A DNA stretch of 22,822 nt, taken from a virus. The stretch covers positions 1-22,822 of IMG/VR virus record IMGVR_UViG_3300015171_000092; one strand, written 5' to 3'. Below are positions 1-7,988 of the stretch, one piece after another. The translations under genes were made by a program, and so were the position numbers. Position 1 is the stretch's first letter, and the number at the start of each line of letters is the position of its first letter. The notes under the pieces were generated by a model. The model was not told the DNA's origin. It did not search any database and saw nothing but the letters and a program-made list of their open reading frames with translations.

Positions 1-1
1 C

Positions 2-76
2 ATGAAGATCAACCAACTCGCCCAGCAGGAGCCGAAGGCGCAGGACAAGCCGAAGGCTGAGCCGAGCGCGAAGTGA
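2..76 (+). CDS. C-terminal end of a gene cut by the window edge
   Basis: A reading frame is open from the left edge of the window to a TGA at 74-76. It encodes a Lys/Ala/Glu/Pro/Gln-rich hydrophilic tail ending in PKAEPSAK. The ATG at position 2 could be a real start of a 24-residue peptide, but an internal methionine of a longer gene is more likely because the frame is open to the edge. The next possible start, GTG at 73-75, overlaps the stop in a GTGA arrangement typical of translational coupling. A small terminase subunit or another gene preceding the terminase would be usual here, but too little is present to say. Confidence 0.4.
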   Translation: MKINQLAQQEPKAQDKPKAEPSAK

Positions 77-138
77 ACCGCAAACATCTTTTCTCCGAAG
101 AAAGCCCGCTCCTTCCCCCCGAAGAACGTCACGAATAA
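73..138 (+). CDS. tiny possible ORF (21 aa) between the upstream gene and terminase
   Basis: GTG at 73 overlaps the preceding stop (GTGA) and the frame runs to TAA at 136-138, two bases before the TTG start of the terminase. The peptide is charged and rich in Glu and Pro (it contains EESPLLPPEERHE). Such back-to-back spacing suggests either a tiny leader peptide that couples translation into the terminase or chance. There is no recognisable domain and no separate Shine-Dalgarno sequence. This is a weak call made from spacing alone. Confidence 0.2.
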   Translation: MNRKHLFSEESPLLPPEERHE

Positions 139-140
139 CA

Positions 141-1967
141 TTGACGCCCGAGCAAACACTAAAAGCCGTCGAAAAAGAGCATCGCGCGGAGGAATGGACG
201 CCGTACCCTGGCGCCCAAACCTTGGCGATGACGAGCCCGGCGCGCGAAATCTTCTTCGGTGGGGCTCGCGGCCCCGGCAAGTCCTGGCTCCAGCGCCTCT
301 GGCTCGCGCGCATGGCGGTCGAGGAGTCCAAGCCTGGCGTGCTGCGGTACCCGACGTATAAGGGCGCGATTTTGCGCTATCACGCGATCGACCTTCGCGA
401 CTGGCACAAGGAAGCAGAGATCCTGTATTGCGCGAAGCTGGGCGCGAAGCCGGCCGGCAACCCGCGCGAGTATAAATTCCCGGGCGGTCCCATCATCCGC
501 TCCGGCCACTTGCAGGATGGCGCGTACATCCACTATGTCGGGTGGGAAATTCACAAACTGGGGCTCGACGAAGCAACCCATTTGCCGACCGTGACGAATC
601 GCGAGACGGGCGTTCCGGAATCACCGGACTACATGCTGCTGAACAATGGCTCCGTCCGCCTGAGTCCCGATGGACTGCCGCAATCGTTTCTCACCGGCAA
701 CCCTGGATTTAAGGGCGACCGCTGGGTGAAGCATCGTTTCATCAAAGTTTTCAGGAACGGTGAACTCGTCCCGCCGCGGACCCCGTTCCGTGACCCGGTT
801 TCCGGCGCGATGCGCATTTTCATCAATGCGACTGTCTTCGACAACCCCTGGATTCTCCAGAACGATCCTGGCTACGTCAAGAGCCTCATGGAGCTCTCGC
901 CGACCAAGCAAAAGGCTTGGATTTACGGCGATTGGGACGCTTACGAGGGACAGTTTTTTGACTTCGACCCCGTTCGGCATGTGATCGAACCCGAACAGGC
1001 GGCCGAAGCGATACCGCCCCATGTTTACCGCTGGCTATCTTGTGACTGGGGCTATTCGCACCCTTGCGCGGTTCACGGATATGCGCAGGGGCTTGATGGG
1101 CGCGTGCATGTCTTCCGCGAATTAGCGTTCGAGGGGAAGACCGGCAGTTTCGAAGTCGGAATGCAGATCGCGAAAGCGTTTCTGGCTGAAATAGAAACCC
1201 TGCCCGACAATTCGTTGACGCTGTACCTCTCGCATGACGCCTTCCACCAGGAAGACGCGGGTGATCGGCGCGTGGACACAATGCGCGCCGGCATTCAGAC
1301 AGTGCTCGGGCCACAGAGTTGCTTCATTCTCGAAATGAACGAGGACGAAAAGACGGAAGCGATGAGAGATCCGGACGTTGCCGTGCGGCAAATGAACGTC
1401 CGGCGTGCGCAGTCCACTCGCGGATATGGAATCACCATCTGCCGGGCCGACAAAAACTCGGTCGCTGGCTGGGATTACATGCGCGAACTTCTCAGGACGG
1501 AACAGGTGGTGATCCAAGGCGAGCCCGACGCGGCTATTGTCCAACGGTTACGCGGAAATCCGAACGGTGAAGCGCTGGTAGCGAACTACCTCCAGGGGTT
1601 CAACCAGCGGGCCGAAGTGCTGCCCAAGATCCTGATTCATTCGTGCTGCAAGCGCCTGGTAGAGACGATTGGCGAGATGCAGCATGACCCGAAGGACCCG
1701 GAGAAAATGCTGAAGGTAGACGGCGACGATTTCGTTGACTCCCTAGCTTATGGATGTATGGCCCATAGGAATCAACAACACGCCATGCCGCTCGCCTATT
1801 TCGTCGGGCACCAAATCGAAGAGGCATTCCGAGGTCGTCCGATCGACATGTCGTCCGTCCATCTCATGCATCTTCACGCGAAATCTAAATTTGAGCGCGA
1901 AAACGGCAGCGGCCAACCTATGAGGCTTGGGAGATTTGCCGGTCGAGGGAATCTTGCCGTTCAGTAA
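141..1967 (+). CDS. terL: terminase large subunit (packaging ATPase/nuclease)
   Basis: The 608-residue product is the DNA-packaging motor of a tailed phage. It pumps DNA into the prohead through the portal and cuts the concatemer. The N-terminal ATPase shows a Walker A loop GARGPGKS at residues 41-48, a Walker B LGLDEATH with D143/E144, and a coupling-motif-like FLTGNPG near 183-189. The C-terminal RNase H-like nuclease shows three expected acidic sites: SCDWGYSHP (D302), LSHDAF (D366) and VDGDDFVDSLAYG near residues 548-560. The length is normal for the family. The start is TTG at 141. No ATG lies in frame before residue 30, which is too close to Walker A to be the true start. No good Shine-Dalgarno sequence is visible, so coupling to the upstream frame is likely. 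The last 15 codons overlap, tail to tail, the antisense HNH gene. Confidence 0.95.
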   Translation: MTPEQTLKAVEKEHRAEEWTPYPGAQTLAMTSPAREIFFGGARGPGKSWLQRLWLARMAVEESKPGVLRYPTYKGAILRYHAIDLRDWHKEAEILYCAKLGAKPAGNPREYKFPGGPIIRSGHLQDGAYIHYVGWEIHKLGLDEATHLPTVTNRETGVPESPDYMLLNNGSVRLSPDGLPQSFLTGNPGFKGDRWVKHRFIKVFRNGELVPPRTPFRDPVSGAMRIFINATVFDNPWILQNDPGYVKSLMELSPTKQKAWIYGDWDAYEGQFFDFDPVRHVIEPEQAAEAIPPHVYRWLSCDWGYSHPCAVHGYAQGLDGRVHVFRELAFEGKTGSFEVGMQIAKAFLAEIETLPDNSLTLYLSHDAFHQEDAGDRRVDTMRAGIQTVLGPQSCFILEMNEDEKTEAMRDPDVAVRQMNVRRAQSTRGYGITICRADKNSVAGWDYMRELLRTEQVVIQGEPDAAIVQRLRGNPNGEALVANYLQGFNQRAEVLPKILIHSCCKRLVETIGEMQHDPKDPEKMLKVDGDDFVDSLAYGCMAHRNQQHAMPLAYFVGHQIEEAFRGRPIDMSSVHLMHLHAKSKFERENGSGQPMRLGRFAGRGNLAVQ

Positions 1968-2448
1968 GTCGCCGACGCGCTGCTCGATACGCAGCGCTTG
2001 CGGCGTTACGGCAGGCGCGGCACGCTCTCGCGCCTACTCGTGGATAAAGGTTATCGCCGGAATACGGGTGGCCTTTGGGGCAATGAGTTTTTAATGCAAA
2101 ACGTAGTCCGACCTCGCCGCGCTCACAGTTCACTTGGTGCGTAACGGGCTCTAGGTGCGCAGGATTAACGCAGGCATGATTGCGGCACAAATGGTCCAGA
2201 TCAAGGCCATCGGGAATCCTTCCGAGAGCAAGTTCATACGAGAAACGATGAGCGCGATAACTTCTAATTCTCCCGGCCCCGTAGTTGACCGGGAACATTC
2301 CATATCCGCGTCGGTCTTTACCGGCCAACCAAATCCAACACGATGTGCCGTTATAGGAAAGCGTTTCGGAGGCCGCATATTTCATCCGAAACCGATCAGT
2401 AGTACTTTGTCTAGGCTTCGTGAATGCACGCGGTGTCATGTCCAACAT
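1918..2448 (-). CDS. HNH endonuclease, free-standing, antisense
   Basis: The 176-residue protein is a zinc-dependent HNH nuclease of the type found as free-standing homing-like genes in phages. The order is: CWIWLAGKDRRGYGMF (37-52), common before HNH_3-type domains; RAHRFSYE with H67; the core LDLDHLCRNHACVNPAHL (82-99) with H86, N95 and H98 and metal-type Cys88/Cys93; N107; then a second finger CPKGH...C..C (C123, H127, C143, C146). It is read against all flanking genes. It fills the whole gap between terminase and the next gene, and its last codons overlap the terminase 3' end by 50 bp. A hand count over 2161-2460 gives 51% GC, lower than the surrounding structural genes, which fits acquired DNA. 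The start is ATG at 2448, with another ATG at 2439. No strong ribosome site is seen. Confidence 0.88.
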   Translation of the reverse strand: MLDMTPRAFTKPRQSTTDRFRMKYAASETLSYNGTSCWIWLAGKDRRGYGMFPVNYGAGRIRSYRAHRFSYELALGRIPDGLDLDHLCRNHACVNPAHLEPVTHQVNCERGEVGLRFALKTHCPKGHPYSGDNLYPRVGARACRACRNAASAAYRAARRRLTERQDSLDRQISQAS

Positions 2449-2480
2449 TTTAACAGAGCGTTTAAGGAAAATCGCACATT

Positions 2481-2795
2481 ATGATGCCATCTCAGATGGA
2501 TTTACAGCCACCTCCATCGGTCGAAGGATCGGCCAAGCCGGACGATAGATCACAGACAAGCGATGGCGGGTCTCAAGCCCACTATCGTTCCTCGGATGAG
2601 GAATGTTTTCAATGTAAGTTCTTCCAGGACCCCTCGACCTGCTCCAAGGGCGTGAACGGCGGCCAGACCGAACCCGGCGCCGGCTGCGATCTGTTCGAAC
2701 TGAAGGGCGACGGCTCGAATGACGCGGACGATCAGGGCGGCGCTCCTATGCCCGGTCAAGGCGCTCCGCCGCAAGGGCAGCCACAGGGACAGTAA
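2481..2795 (+). CDS. small four-cysteine protein, HiPIP-like motif
   Basis: This 104-residue acidic protein has a disordered N-terminus (Pro/Ser/Asp/Gly) and a Gln/Gly/Pro-rich tail around one compact core, residues 40-73. The core has cysteines at 42, 45, 54 and 69 in the pattern CxxCxFF...C...V.G...P.G.CxLFE. That order resembles the cluster-binding part of high-potential iron-sulfur proteins, and many phage genomes carry similar small genes near terminase and portal. Whether it binds an Fe-S cluster or zinc cannot be told from sequence, and its role in the phage is unknown. Two adjacent ATGs (2481, 2484) follow an AAGGA-type ribosome site at about 2465-2470. The next gene starts three bases after its stop. 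Confidence 0.7.
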   Translation: MMPSQMDLQPPPSVEGSAKPDDRSQTSDGGSQAHYRSSDEECFQCKFFQDPSTCSKGVNGGQTEPGAGCDLFELKGDGSNDADDQGGAPMPGQGAPPQGQPQGQ

Positions 2796-2798
2796 AAC

Positions 2799-3599
2799 AT
2801 GCACGATCCTAGCACACAGGCGTTCGTCATCCCGTATGGATGGCGCACCGAGACGTTCAAGAACGGCAAGAAGTGGCGCTACTGGAAGCCGTTCATCACG
2901 ATCTGGCATGAAGATCCAGAGACGGACGGTAGCGACGATTCGTGCGGGTATTCGCGCCCGAAGTTGACGGCGGAACAGCGCGACATCTGCAAGAATTTGG
3001 CGCGGGATGAGGCAAGCGAACCGTGGTTTATGGCTCTGGACGCAAAGAGCAACCCCGACGCGCTCCAGTGCGAGGCGCTTCTTCGTGGGGCTTTCATGCT
3101 TGTTTCGCGATGCCTTGAGAATCGCTACGCCAATAAGCGGGGCCTGCGGAAGCCAGTGACCATCGAAGAGGCAACGAAGTGGGCGTCGATCATGACGCAC
3201 AATTCGATTGATAACTTCCGCACCTCGCTCTGCTTCAAAAGCGGGTGGCATTCGAACGGCGATGGCAGCGACGACAAGCGGCATCGCGAGCAAAATGCCA
3301 CAGGGTTTTTCATGGCGATCATGGCCTACGTCCTGCGGGAGCGGCGCCCGTGGTATCGACATCCGAAGTGGCACGTTTGGCATTGGAAGCTGCAGGTTCA
3401 TGTTGTGCAAACCTTCAAGCGTTGGGCGTTCTCGCGCTGCTGCAAATGCGGGAAGCGTTTCGCATGGGGCTATTCGCCGACGACGAATAGCTGGAGCGGA
3501 GTAGGTCCGCGCTGGTTTAAGGGTGAGCCCGACGTATTTCACGGCGATTGTGACCGGCCGAAGTCGGAATGTTGCGCACCGGCGGTATCCGCGGCTTGA
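2799..3599 (+). CDS. conserved-type phage protein of unknown function with Cys/His metal site
   Basis: This 266-residue protein is one I cannot assign a function to. It is rich in Trp, His and basic residues. Near the C-terminus it carries a likely metal site: RCCKCGKRF (C214/C217) followed by VFHGDC (H248/C251), spaced like a treble-clef or zinc-ribbon knuckle. The segment PWYRHPKWHVWHWKLQVH (184-201) is unusually aromatic. The start ATG at 2799 lies three bases after the preceding stop, with GGGACAG upstream as a weak ribosome site. Its place between terminase and portal suggests a packaging or head-related accessory role, but that is inference from position only. It overlaps the next gene by 31 bases if that gene starts at its first ATG. 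Confidence 0.75.
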   Translation: MHDPSTQAFVIPYGWRTETFKNGKKWRYWKPFITIWHEDPETDGSDDSCGYSRPKLTAEQRDICKNLARDEASEPWFMALDAKSNPDALQCEALLRGAFMLVSRCLENRYANKRGLRKPVTIEEATKWASIMTHNSIDNFRTSLCFKSGWHSNGDGSDDKRHREQNATGFFMAIMAYVLRERRPWYRHPKWHVWHWKLQVHVVQTFKRWAFSRCCKCGKRFAWGYSPTTNSWSGVGPRWFKGEPDVFHGDCDRPKSECCAPAVSAA

Positions 3600-4051
3600 T
3601 CTGGCCCTGGCGATACGCGGCGCTGCGACGCTTGAACGAAACCATACGCATAGCCCAAGGGCAGCGGATTGAGAACCTGGAGCGCGCCGCGGCCGAAAGC
3701 GAACGCGCGCGTCTCTCGCTCGAACTTTCGAACGCGCATTTGCAGAACGAAAATACCTTCCTTCGCGATCAGATGGTGAAGGCTCTCGAAAACGAACGGT
3801 TCGCCCTCCGCTTTCAGGCGAATTGTGCGTCACAGAAGGAATACGGCGTGAAGACTTACGCCGACACGCCGGGCATACCGGAGTTCGATGAATCGAAGCT
3901 GCCACAACCGGAGCCCGCGCGAGTCCAAGGGCTCGATTTAAAGAAACAGGCGATGAATAGTTTTCTCGCCGAAGCCCGTCAACGTCATCGCGATAAGCAG
4001 ATGGGCGACGAAGAACTAGAAGCGCTCGAACAGATGGCCGTCAGTTTCTAA
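3569..4051 (+). CDS. coiled-coil protein of unknown function
   Basis: The 160-residue product begins with a short Trp/Arg-rich segment (GLIWPWRYAALRRL) and then has a long Glu/Ala/Leu/Arg helix at about residues 20-80 that reads as a coiled coil. It ends in a second charged helix (AEARQRHRDKQMGDEELEALEQMA). I recognise no family. ATG 3569 lies 31 bases inside the previous gene. An alternative TTG at 3596 overlaps the previous stop as TTGA and would remove only nine residues; the ribosome sites do not separate the two. The gene ends ten bases before the portal start. A small coiled-coil protein next to the portal could be a packaging or assembly accessory, but nothing in the sequence proves it. 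Confidence 0.7.
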   Translation: MLRTGGIRGLIWPWRYAALRRLNETIRIAQGQRIENLERAAAESERARLSLELSNAHLQNENTFLRDQMVKALENERFALRFQANCASQKEYGVKTYADTPGIPEFDESKLPQPEPARVQGLDLKKQAMNSFLAEARQRHRDKQMGDEELEALEQMAVSF

Positions 4052-4061
4052 CCCTTCCACT

Positions 4062-6389
4062 GTGGATCAAAACACTTTAGAGCAGATGCAGGCCGACCCG
4101 CTGCGCCCGTTCGCAGAGGAGTTACAGAAGCTCGTCAAGGAACGCGTTCTCGTGCGCGTGGATACGAGTCGCCAGATGCAATTGGTGATGGCGCTCCGCA
4201 ACGAACTGTTCTGGCGAGCAAAGCAATTCCTCAAGTTCAAATTTGTCAATAACGGGATGACGGTGGTCCCAATCACCGGGCCTCCGGGTACGCCCGGCGC
4301 GGATACTCGCATGAATCAGGAGCCGCAAGCGTTGAGCTATGTGTTCAACATCATGCGCGGGGACGGGCAGAAATTCGTCTCAATCGTCGGCGGCCGTCCG
4401 CCGGTCGTCAACGTGGACCCGAAAGACCCGCACGATCCCGACGCACTGCGCGCGGCGCGCGATGCGCGGGCAGTCACCCGCTACCTGACTGATTTGTGGG
4501 GCGCGAAGCAGCACCAGAAGGATCTGGCGCGGACGATCTGGCGCACAGGGCCGCAATTTGGGCATGTCTGCTGGGTGACTGACGCCGAGAAGTACGGCAG
4601 CTACACGGTCCACGATCCCGTGACCCAAGACGTCACGGATGAATCCGGCGCGACCTATCAGAAGACGGTTCTGACGAATCCGCGCGAGGTTCCACGTGGA
4701 ATGCCGGAACTGCACCCGTACACGGTCTTCGAAGTCTCGATTCCTCAGGAACGGCGCGAGATCAAGGATTGCGAGTGGCTGAATTGCGAGACGCTCGAAC
4801 TCTCCGGCAAGTTGCGGAACCTCTACGGCGATTTGCTCGCGGGGATGAACGATGAGGCGCCGAGCGGCGCGACAGTCCCCTCGCAGGAAACCGCCGCGGA
4901 AGCCTACGACATCATCGCGCAGAACGACCCACAGGGCGCGTATCGGCAAGATCGCTGGTGGTGGACGCGGACATGGCTCACCCCCGCGATGTACCACTAC
5001 GCCAGCGAGAAGCTAAAGGCGGTTCTGTTCGAGCAATACAAAACCGGCGTCCGCGCGGTGTTCGTCAACGGCAAGTATGTCGAGGGCGTCGAGGAGCGCG
5101 CGCAGGACGTTTGGCGTGTCTGCAAGACGGGCACCGACGACCGCATCTCTGGCGACCCGATTTGCCACGACCTCATCCCGATCAACGAAATCATCAACAA
5201 TTTCTTTAATCTGATGATCGAAACCGTGCTTCGCGGAATCCCGAAGACGGTTGTGGACCCGCGGCTGGTGGACCGACAGGCGATTATGTCGAATTCCGCG
5301 AATCCGGCGGAGGTTCTGTTTGCCAAGTCCGGCCTCGGAGGGTCGGATTTAAGCAAAATGTTCGCGGTTCTCCCGACGGCCAAGTTTGGGCCGGAAATGA
5401 TGGAACTCGCGACGCAGTTCCGGCAGTATTCGCGTGAACTCGACGGCGTTCTCGAAGCGGTTTTCGGCGGCGGCGAACCGTCCCCAACATGGCGGCAGGA
5501 TCAGCAGAAGAAAAATCAGGCGCTCGCGCAGTTCTACAACTCCTACGACGAGATGTGCGCCTACTGGAAGGGGCTGCATGAAATTGCACTTCGCCTCTTG
5601 GCGAAATACGGGACGGGCAATGTTAGCGTTCCTTCCGACGATACATTTTCATTCGGCCCCCACGTCGTCGATCTGACGAAGCTCGATCCGGATAAAGTCA
5701 CGGTCGAGCCCGAAGAAACGATGCCGCAAACGCGGGCGGATGAAGTGGATTCACTGCGTGAACAGTTCACTTTCCCGCAACAGGTTCAAGAAAGCCTTGG
5801 CCTGTTCCACCCGATCAACGCTCCGCGCATCAACGGCCTGCTTCAGATTCGCGGCATGACGAGCACTTATTCCGATGTAGTCGAGAAGACGCTGAAACTC
5901 ATTAGCCAGTTACTTCAGGGCTCACCGATCCCGGTCACTGATCCGCAGACCGGCCAACCGCAGAACGACCCGAACGGGAAGCCGCAGCAACAGCCGTCGA
6001 TCATGCCGGACCCGTTCGATTACAAGAACTCGGCGTTTGCTGTCGAGATCGTGCGGGCGTTCATCAATTCCCCGGAGGGCGCGGAGTACGAACAAGAAGC
6101 GCCCAACGGTTTTCAGAACGTGCGTCTTTTTGGCGTCGAGCTCGACAAACTCGCGACCCCGCCGCCACCGCCGCCACCGCCTGCTCGCGTGACCCTCACC
6201 GGCTCGCTCGACAAGATGGCGCCGAATCAAGTTACCGCAATCGAAGACCAGGTAGGGCTGCACGTCCCCGATCCAGTGGGGCAGCCGCTTGGCATGCCGG
6301 TACCGCCTCAAGGCGCGGCTCCGGCTCCGCAAGGTCCGCCGCCGCCGGCTGGACCGCAGGGCGCGGCACCGCCTGCGCCACCACAGTAA
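4062..6389 (+). CDS. portal protein
   Basis: The 775-residue protein is called portal (the dodecameric channel at the head vertex that docks terminase and tail) from its size, its place between terminase and scaffold/capsid, and its composition. It has an N-terminal alpha/beta region (about 1-250), an aromatic region with DRWWWTRTWLTP (about 300), a central part with ICHDLIPINEIINNFFNLMIE and GIPKTVVDP (about 370-405), and a long helical stem and barrel. Its length resembles large portals of P22- or N4-like podoviruses rather than short siphovirus portals. The C-terminus is low complexity, with a run of eight prolines near residue 705 and repeated Pro/Ala/Gln up to the stop. The start is GTG at 4062 with no good ribosome site, so coupling to the upstream gene is likely. 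Confidence 0.82.
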   Translation: MDQNTLEQMQADPLRPFAEELQKLVKERVLVRVDTSRQMQLVMALRNELFWRAKQFLKFKFVNNGMTVVPITGPPGTPGADTRMNQEPQALSYVFNIMRGDGQKFVSIVGGRPPVVNVDPKDPHDPDALRAARDARAVTRYLTDLWGAKQHQKDLARTIWRTGPQFGHVCWVTDAEKYGSYTVHDPVTQDVTDESGATYQKTVLTNPREVPRGMPELHPYTVFEVSIPQERREIKDCEWLNCETLELSGKLRNLYGDLLAGMNDEAPSGATVPSQETAAEAYDIIAQNDPQGAYRQDRWWWTRTWLTPAMYHYASEKLKAVLFEQYKTGVRAVFVNGKYVEGVEERAQDVWRVCKTGTDDRISGDPICHDLIPINEIINNFFNLMIETVLRGIPKTVVDPRLVDRQAIMSNSANPAEVLFAKSGLGGSDLSKMFAVLPTAKFGPEMMELATQFRQYSRELDGVLEAVFGGGEPSPTWRQDQQKKNQALAQFYNSYDEMCAYWKGLHEIALRLLAKYGTGNVSVPSDDTFSFGPHVVDLTKLDPDKVTVEPEETMPQTRADEVDSLREQFTFPQQVQESLGLFHPINAPRINGLLQIRGMTSTYSDVVEKTLKLISQLLQGSPIPVTDPQTGQPQNDPNGKPQQQPSIMPDPFDYKNSAFAVEIVRAFINSPEGAEYEQEAPNGFQNVRLFGVELDKLATPPPPPPPPARVTLTGSLDKMAPNQVTAIEDQVGLHVPDPVGQPLGMPVPPQGAAPAPQGPPPPAGPQGAAPPAPPQ

Positions 6390-6407
6390 CCCCAAAGGAC
6401 AAACATC

Positions 6408-7958
6408 ATGGAAGACCTCGGAATATCCGCTCCAAGTGCGCCTGTTGATTCGGGCGCGCCGGTATCCACCTACGTTGAGCCCACTTCGTCATCGGTAGAC
6501 GTGATGAACGAGATGAGCGATCTCCTCGAAGGAGACACGCCCGCGCCCGCCCTTGAAACGAGCGTTTCGACCGATACGGGCAACGACATCAAGCCCCCGG
6601 CCGCCGCCAAACCTCCCGCTCAACCATCCCCGAATACCCCGCCCGCGGCTGAGGCCACTGATCCCGCTACTCCTCCGGCAGCCGATGCGGCCACTGCCGG
6701 CGAGCCGGGGGCGCTTCCCGAAGGCGTGCGCGAGCGCACCATCGACGGGAAGAAGTCTTGGGTAGTGGACCCGGAAGTAGGGAAGGCGACAGTCGCTCGC
6801 GCCGCCCTGATCGAAGAGGCGGAGAAGTTGTGGGGCGAGCCCGTTACCGCGGAGTCGATCAAATTCCGGCAGGAGATGGCGGAAGGCTTCGAACTCATGC
6901 GCTCGGACATGATTTCCGATAATCCCGCCGACCAAGCGAAGGTTATCGACCACCTGACCGGCGTGATCGAACAAGCCGCGAAGGCCGGCGAGATCGGCCA
7001 CGATGCGTTGTCGAGCTTCTTTAACATGACGATCGACAAGGCGCTTAACGGGGCCGGGCCTCTCGCGGATAGCGTCCTGTCCCACATTTCAGAACGGCTT
7101 TTGGGTATGCAGGAATTGCCGACCGCAATTCTCGACAAGGTTGCTGGCAATCAACAGGTTTTGAAGCAGGTTATCAGCAGCGCCTATCTGGCTGCGCTCA
7201 CCGAGAAAGATCCCGCAGTCGCGACCGCGCTATGGCACAGCGCCCAGCAGATCGAGAAGAACAAGTTTGGGACGTTCCGCACGGTCAAGGAGATGGATTT
7301 CCTGCGCACCACTGGCGCGACCACGCTCCCGTCCTATCAGCGTGCGGAGGCAGCGAAACCCGCGCAAGCGCAACCCGCCGCCGCGCAGCCGCAGCAACAG
7401 AACGCGGCTACCCCCTCCCCTGAAGCGGCCCAAGCCTACAAGGAGTGGGGGGACACGACTGATCGCAAAATTCATCAAGAAGCGGTACTCAAAAACGTAG
7501 ACACCGTTCTTGACCAGGCAATCGACAAGGATTTGAAAGAGAAGTACCCGAACTACGCCAAATCGGCCAAGGCGCAACTCGTCGCCGCGGTCCAAGAAGG
7601 TCTTAAAAACGACTCACAATTGCGGAGTCAAATCGCGGCGATCGAGAGGCGTGCGCGCCTCGCGGTGAGCCCCGAAATACGCAACCAGCTTCAGTCGATG
7701 GTGATTAAGCAGTACGCCCAAAGGGCTGCGCAAATTCTGAGCGAGAAGAAGGGGCCAATCCTTTCAGAATTCGCCACGCTCCTAAAGGCCCAATCCACGC
7801 AGGACACCCGACGCGCCGACGCGAGCCAACGCGCCGGACGCCAAGCGGCTCCTGCCGGTGGACCCTCTGCTGCCCGTCAAACTGTTCCACGCGCCGCAAG
7901 CGGCAAGTTTACCAGCGCGACGGATTTCGCCAACGAACTCGACACCGCACTCGCTTAA
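6408..7958 (+). CDS. scaffolding-like protein upstream of the capsid gene
   Basis: The 516-residue protein lies directly between portal and major capsid protein, the usual place of the head scaffold that guides prohead assembly and is then expelled. It has a disordered Ala/Pro/Thr-rich N-terminus (about 1-105), a helical middle with many charged residues (about 115-305), a second Ala/Gln/Pro linker (about 310-345), and a C-terminal helical region rich in Lys, Gln and Ala that ends in a basic segment before the final acidic helix. This acidic-then-basic helical plan fits scaffolds, but no catalytic protease motif was seen. An AAAGGA ribosome site stands just before ATG 6408. The function is inferred mainly from synteny and composition. 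Confidence 0.65.
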   Translation: MEDLGISAPSAPVDSGAPVSTYVEPTSSSVDVMNEMSDLLEGDTPAPALETSVSTDTGNDIKPPAAAKPPAQPSPNTPPAAEATDPATPPAADAATAGEPGALPEGVRERTIDGKKSWVVDPEVGKATVARAALIEEAEKLWGEPVTAESIKFRQEMAEGFELMRSDMISDNPADQAKVIDHLTGVIEQAAKAGEIGHDALSSFFNMTIDKALNGAGPLADSVLSHISERLLGMQELPTAILDKVAGNQQVLKQVISSAYLAALTEKDPAVATALWHSAQQIEKNKFGTFRTVKEMDFLRTTGATTLPSYQRAEAAKPAQAQPAAAQPQQQNAATPSPEAAQAYKEWGDTTDRKIHQEAVLKNVDTVLDQAIDKDLKEKYPNYAKSAKAQLVAAVQEGLKNDSQLRSQIAAIERRARLAVSPEIRNQLQSMVIKQYAQRAAQILSEKKGPILSEFATLLKAQSTQDTRRADASQRAGRQAAPAGGPSAARQTVPRAASGKFTSATDFANELDTALA

Positions 7959-7988
7959 TCGGCCCATTCCTCATAAGGAGACTTCCCA

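Noticed and set aside
1977-1997. 7-bp stem with 7-base loop (GCGCTGC/GCAGCGC) after the terminase stop, considered as a terminator
   Set aside because: No T run follows on either strand and it lies inside the HNH coding region. It is too short to support termination.
2155-2484. 109-residue plus-strand frame
   Set aside because: It is the reverse of the HNH gene, which has a full HNH motif. The plus-strand frame has no domain.
2550-3905. 451-residue antisense frame
   Set aside because: It lies opposite three plus-strand genes with ribosome sites and recognisable motifs. It is Arg/Pro/Ala-rich without any domain, as expected of the reverse strand of GC-rich coding DNA.
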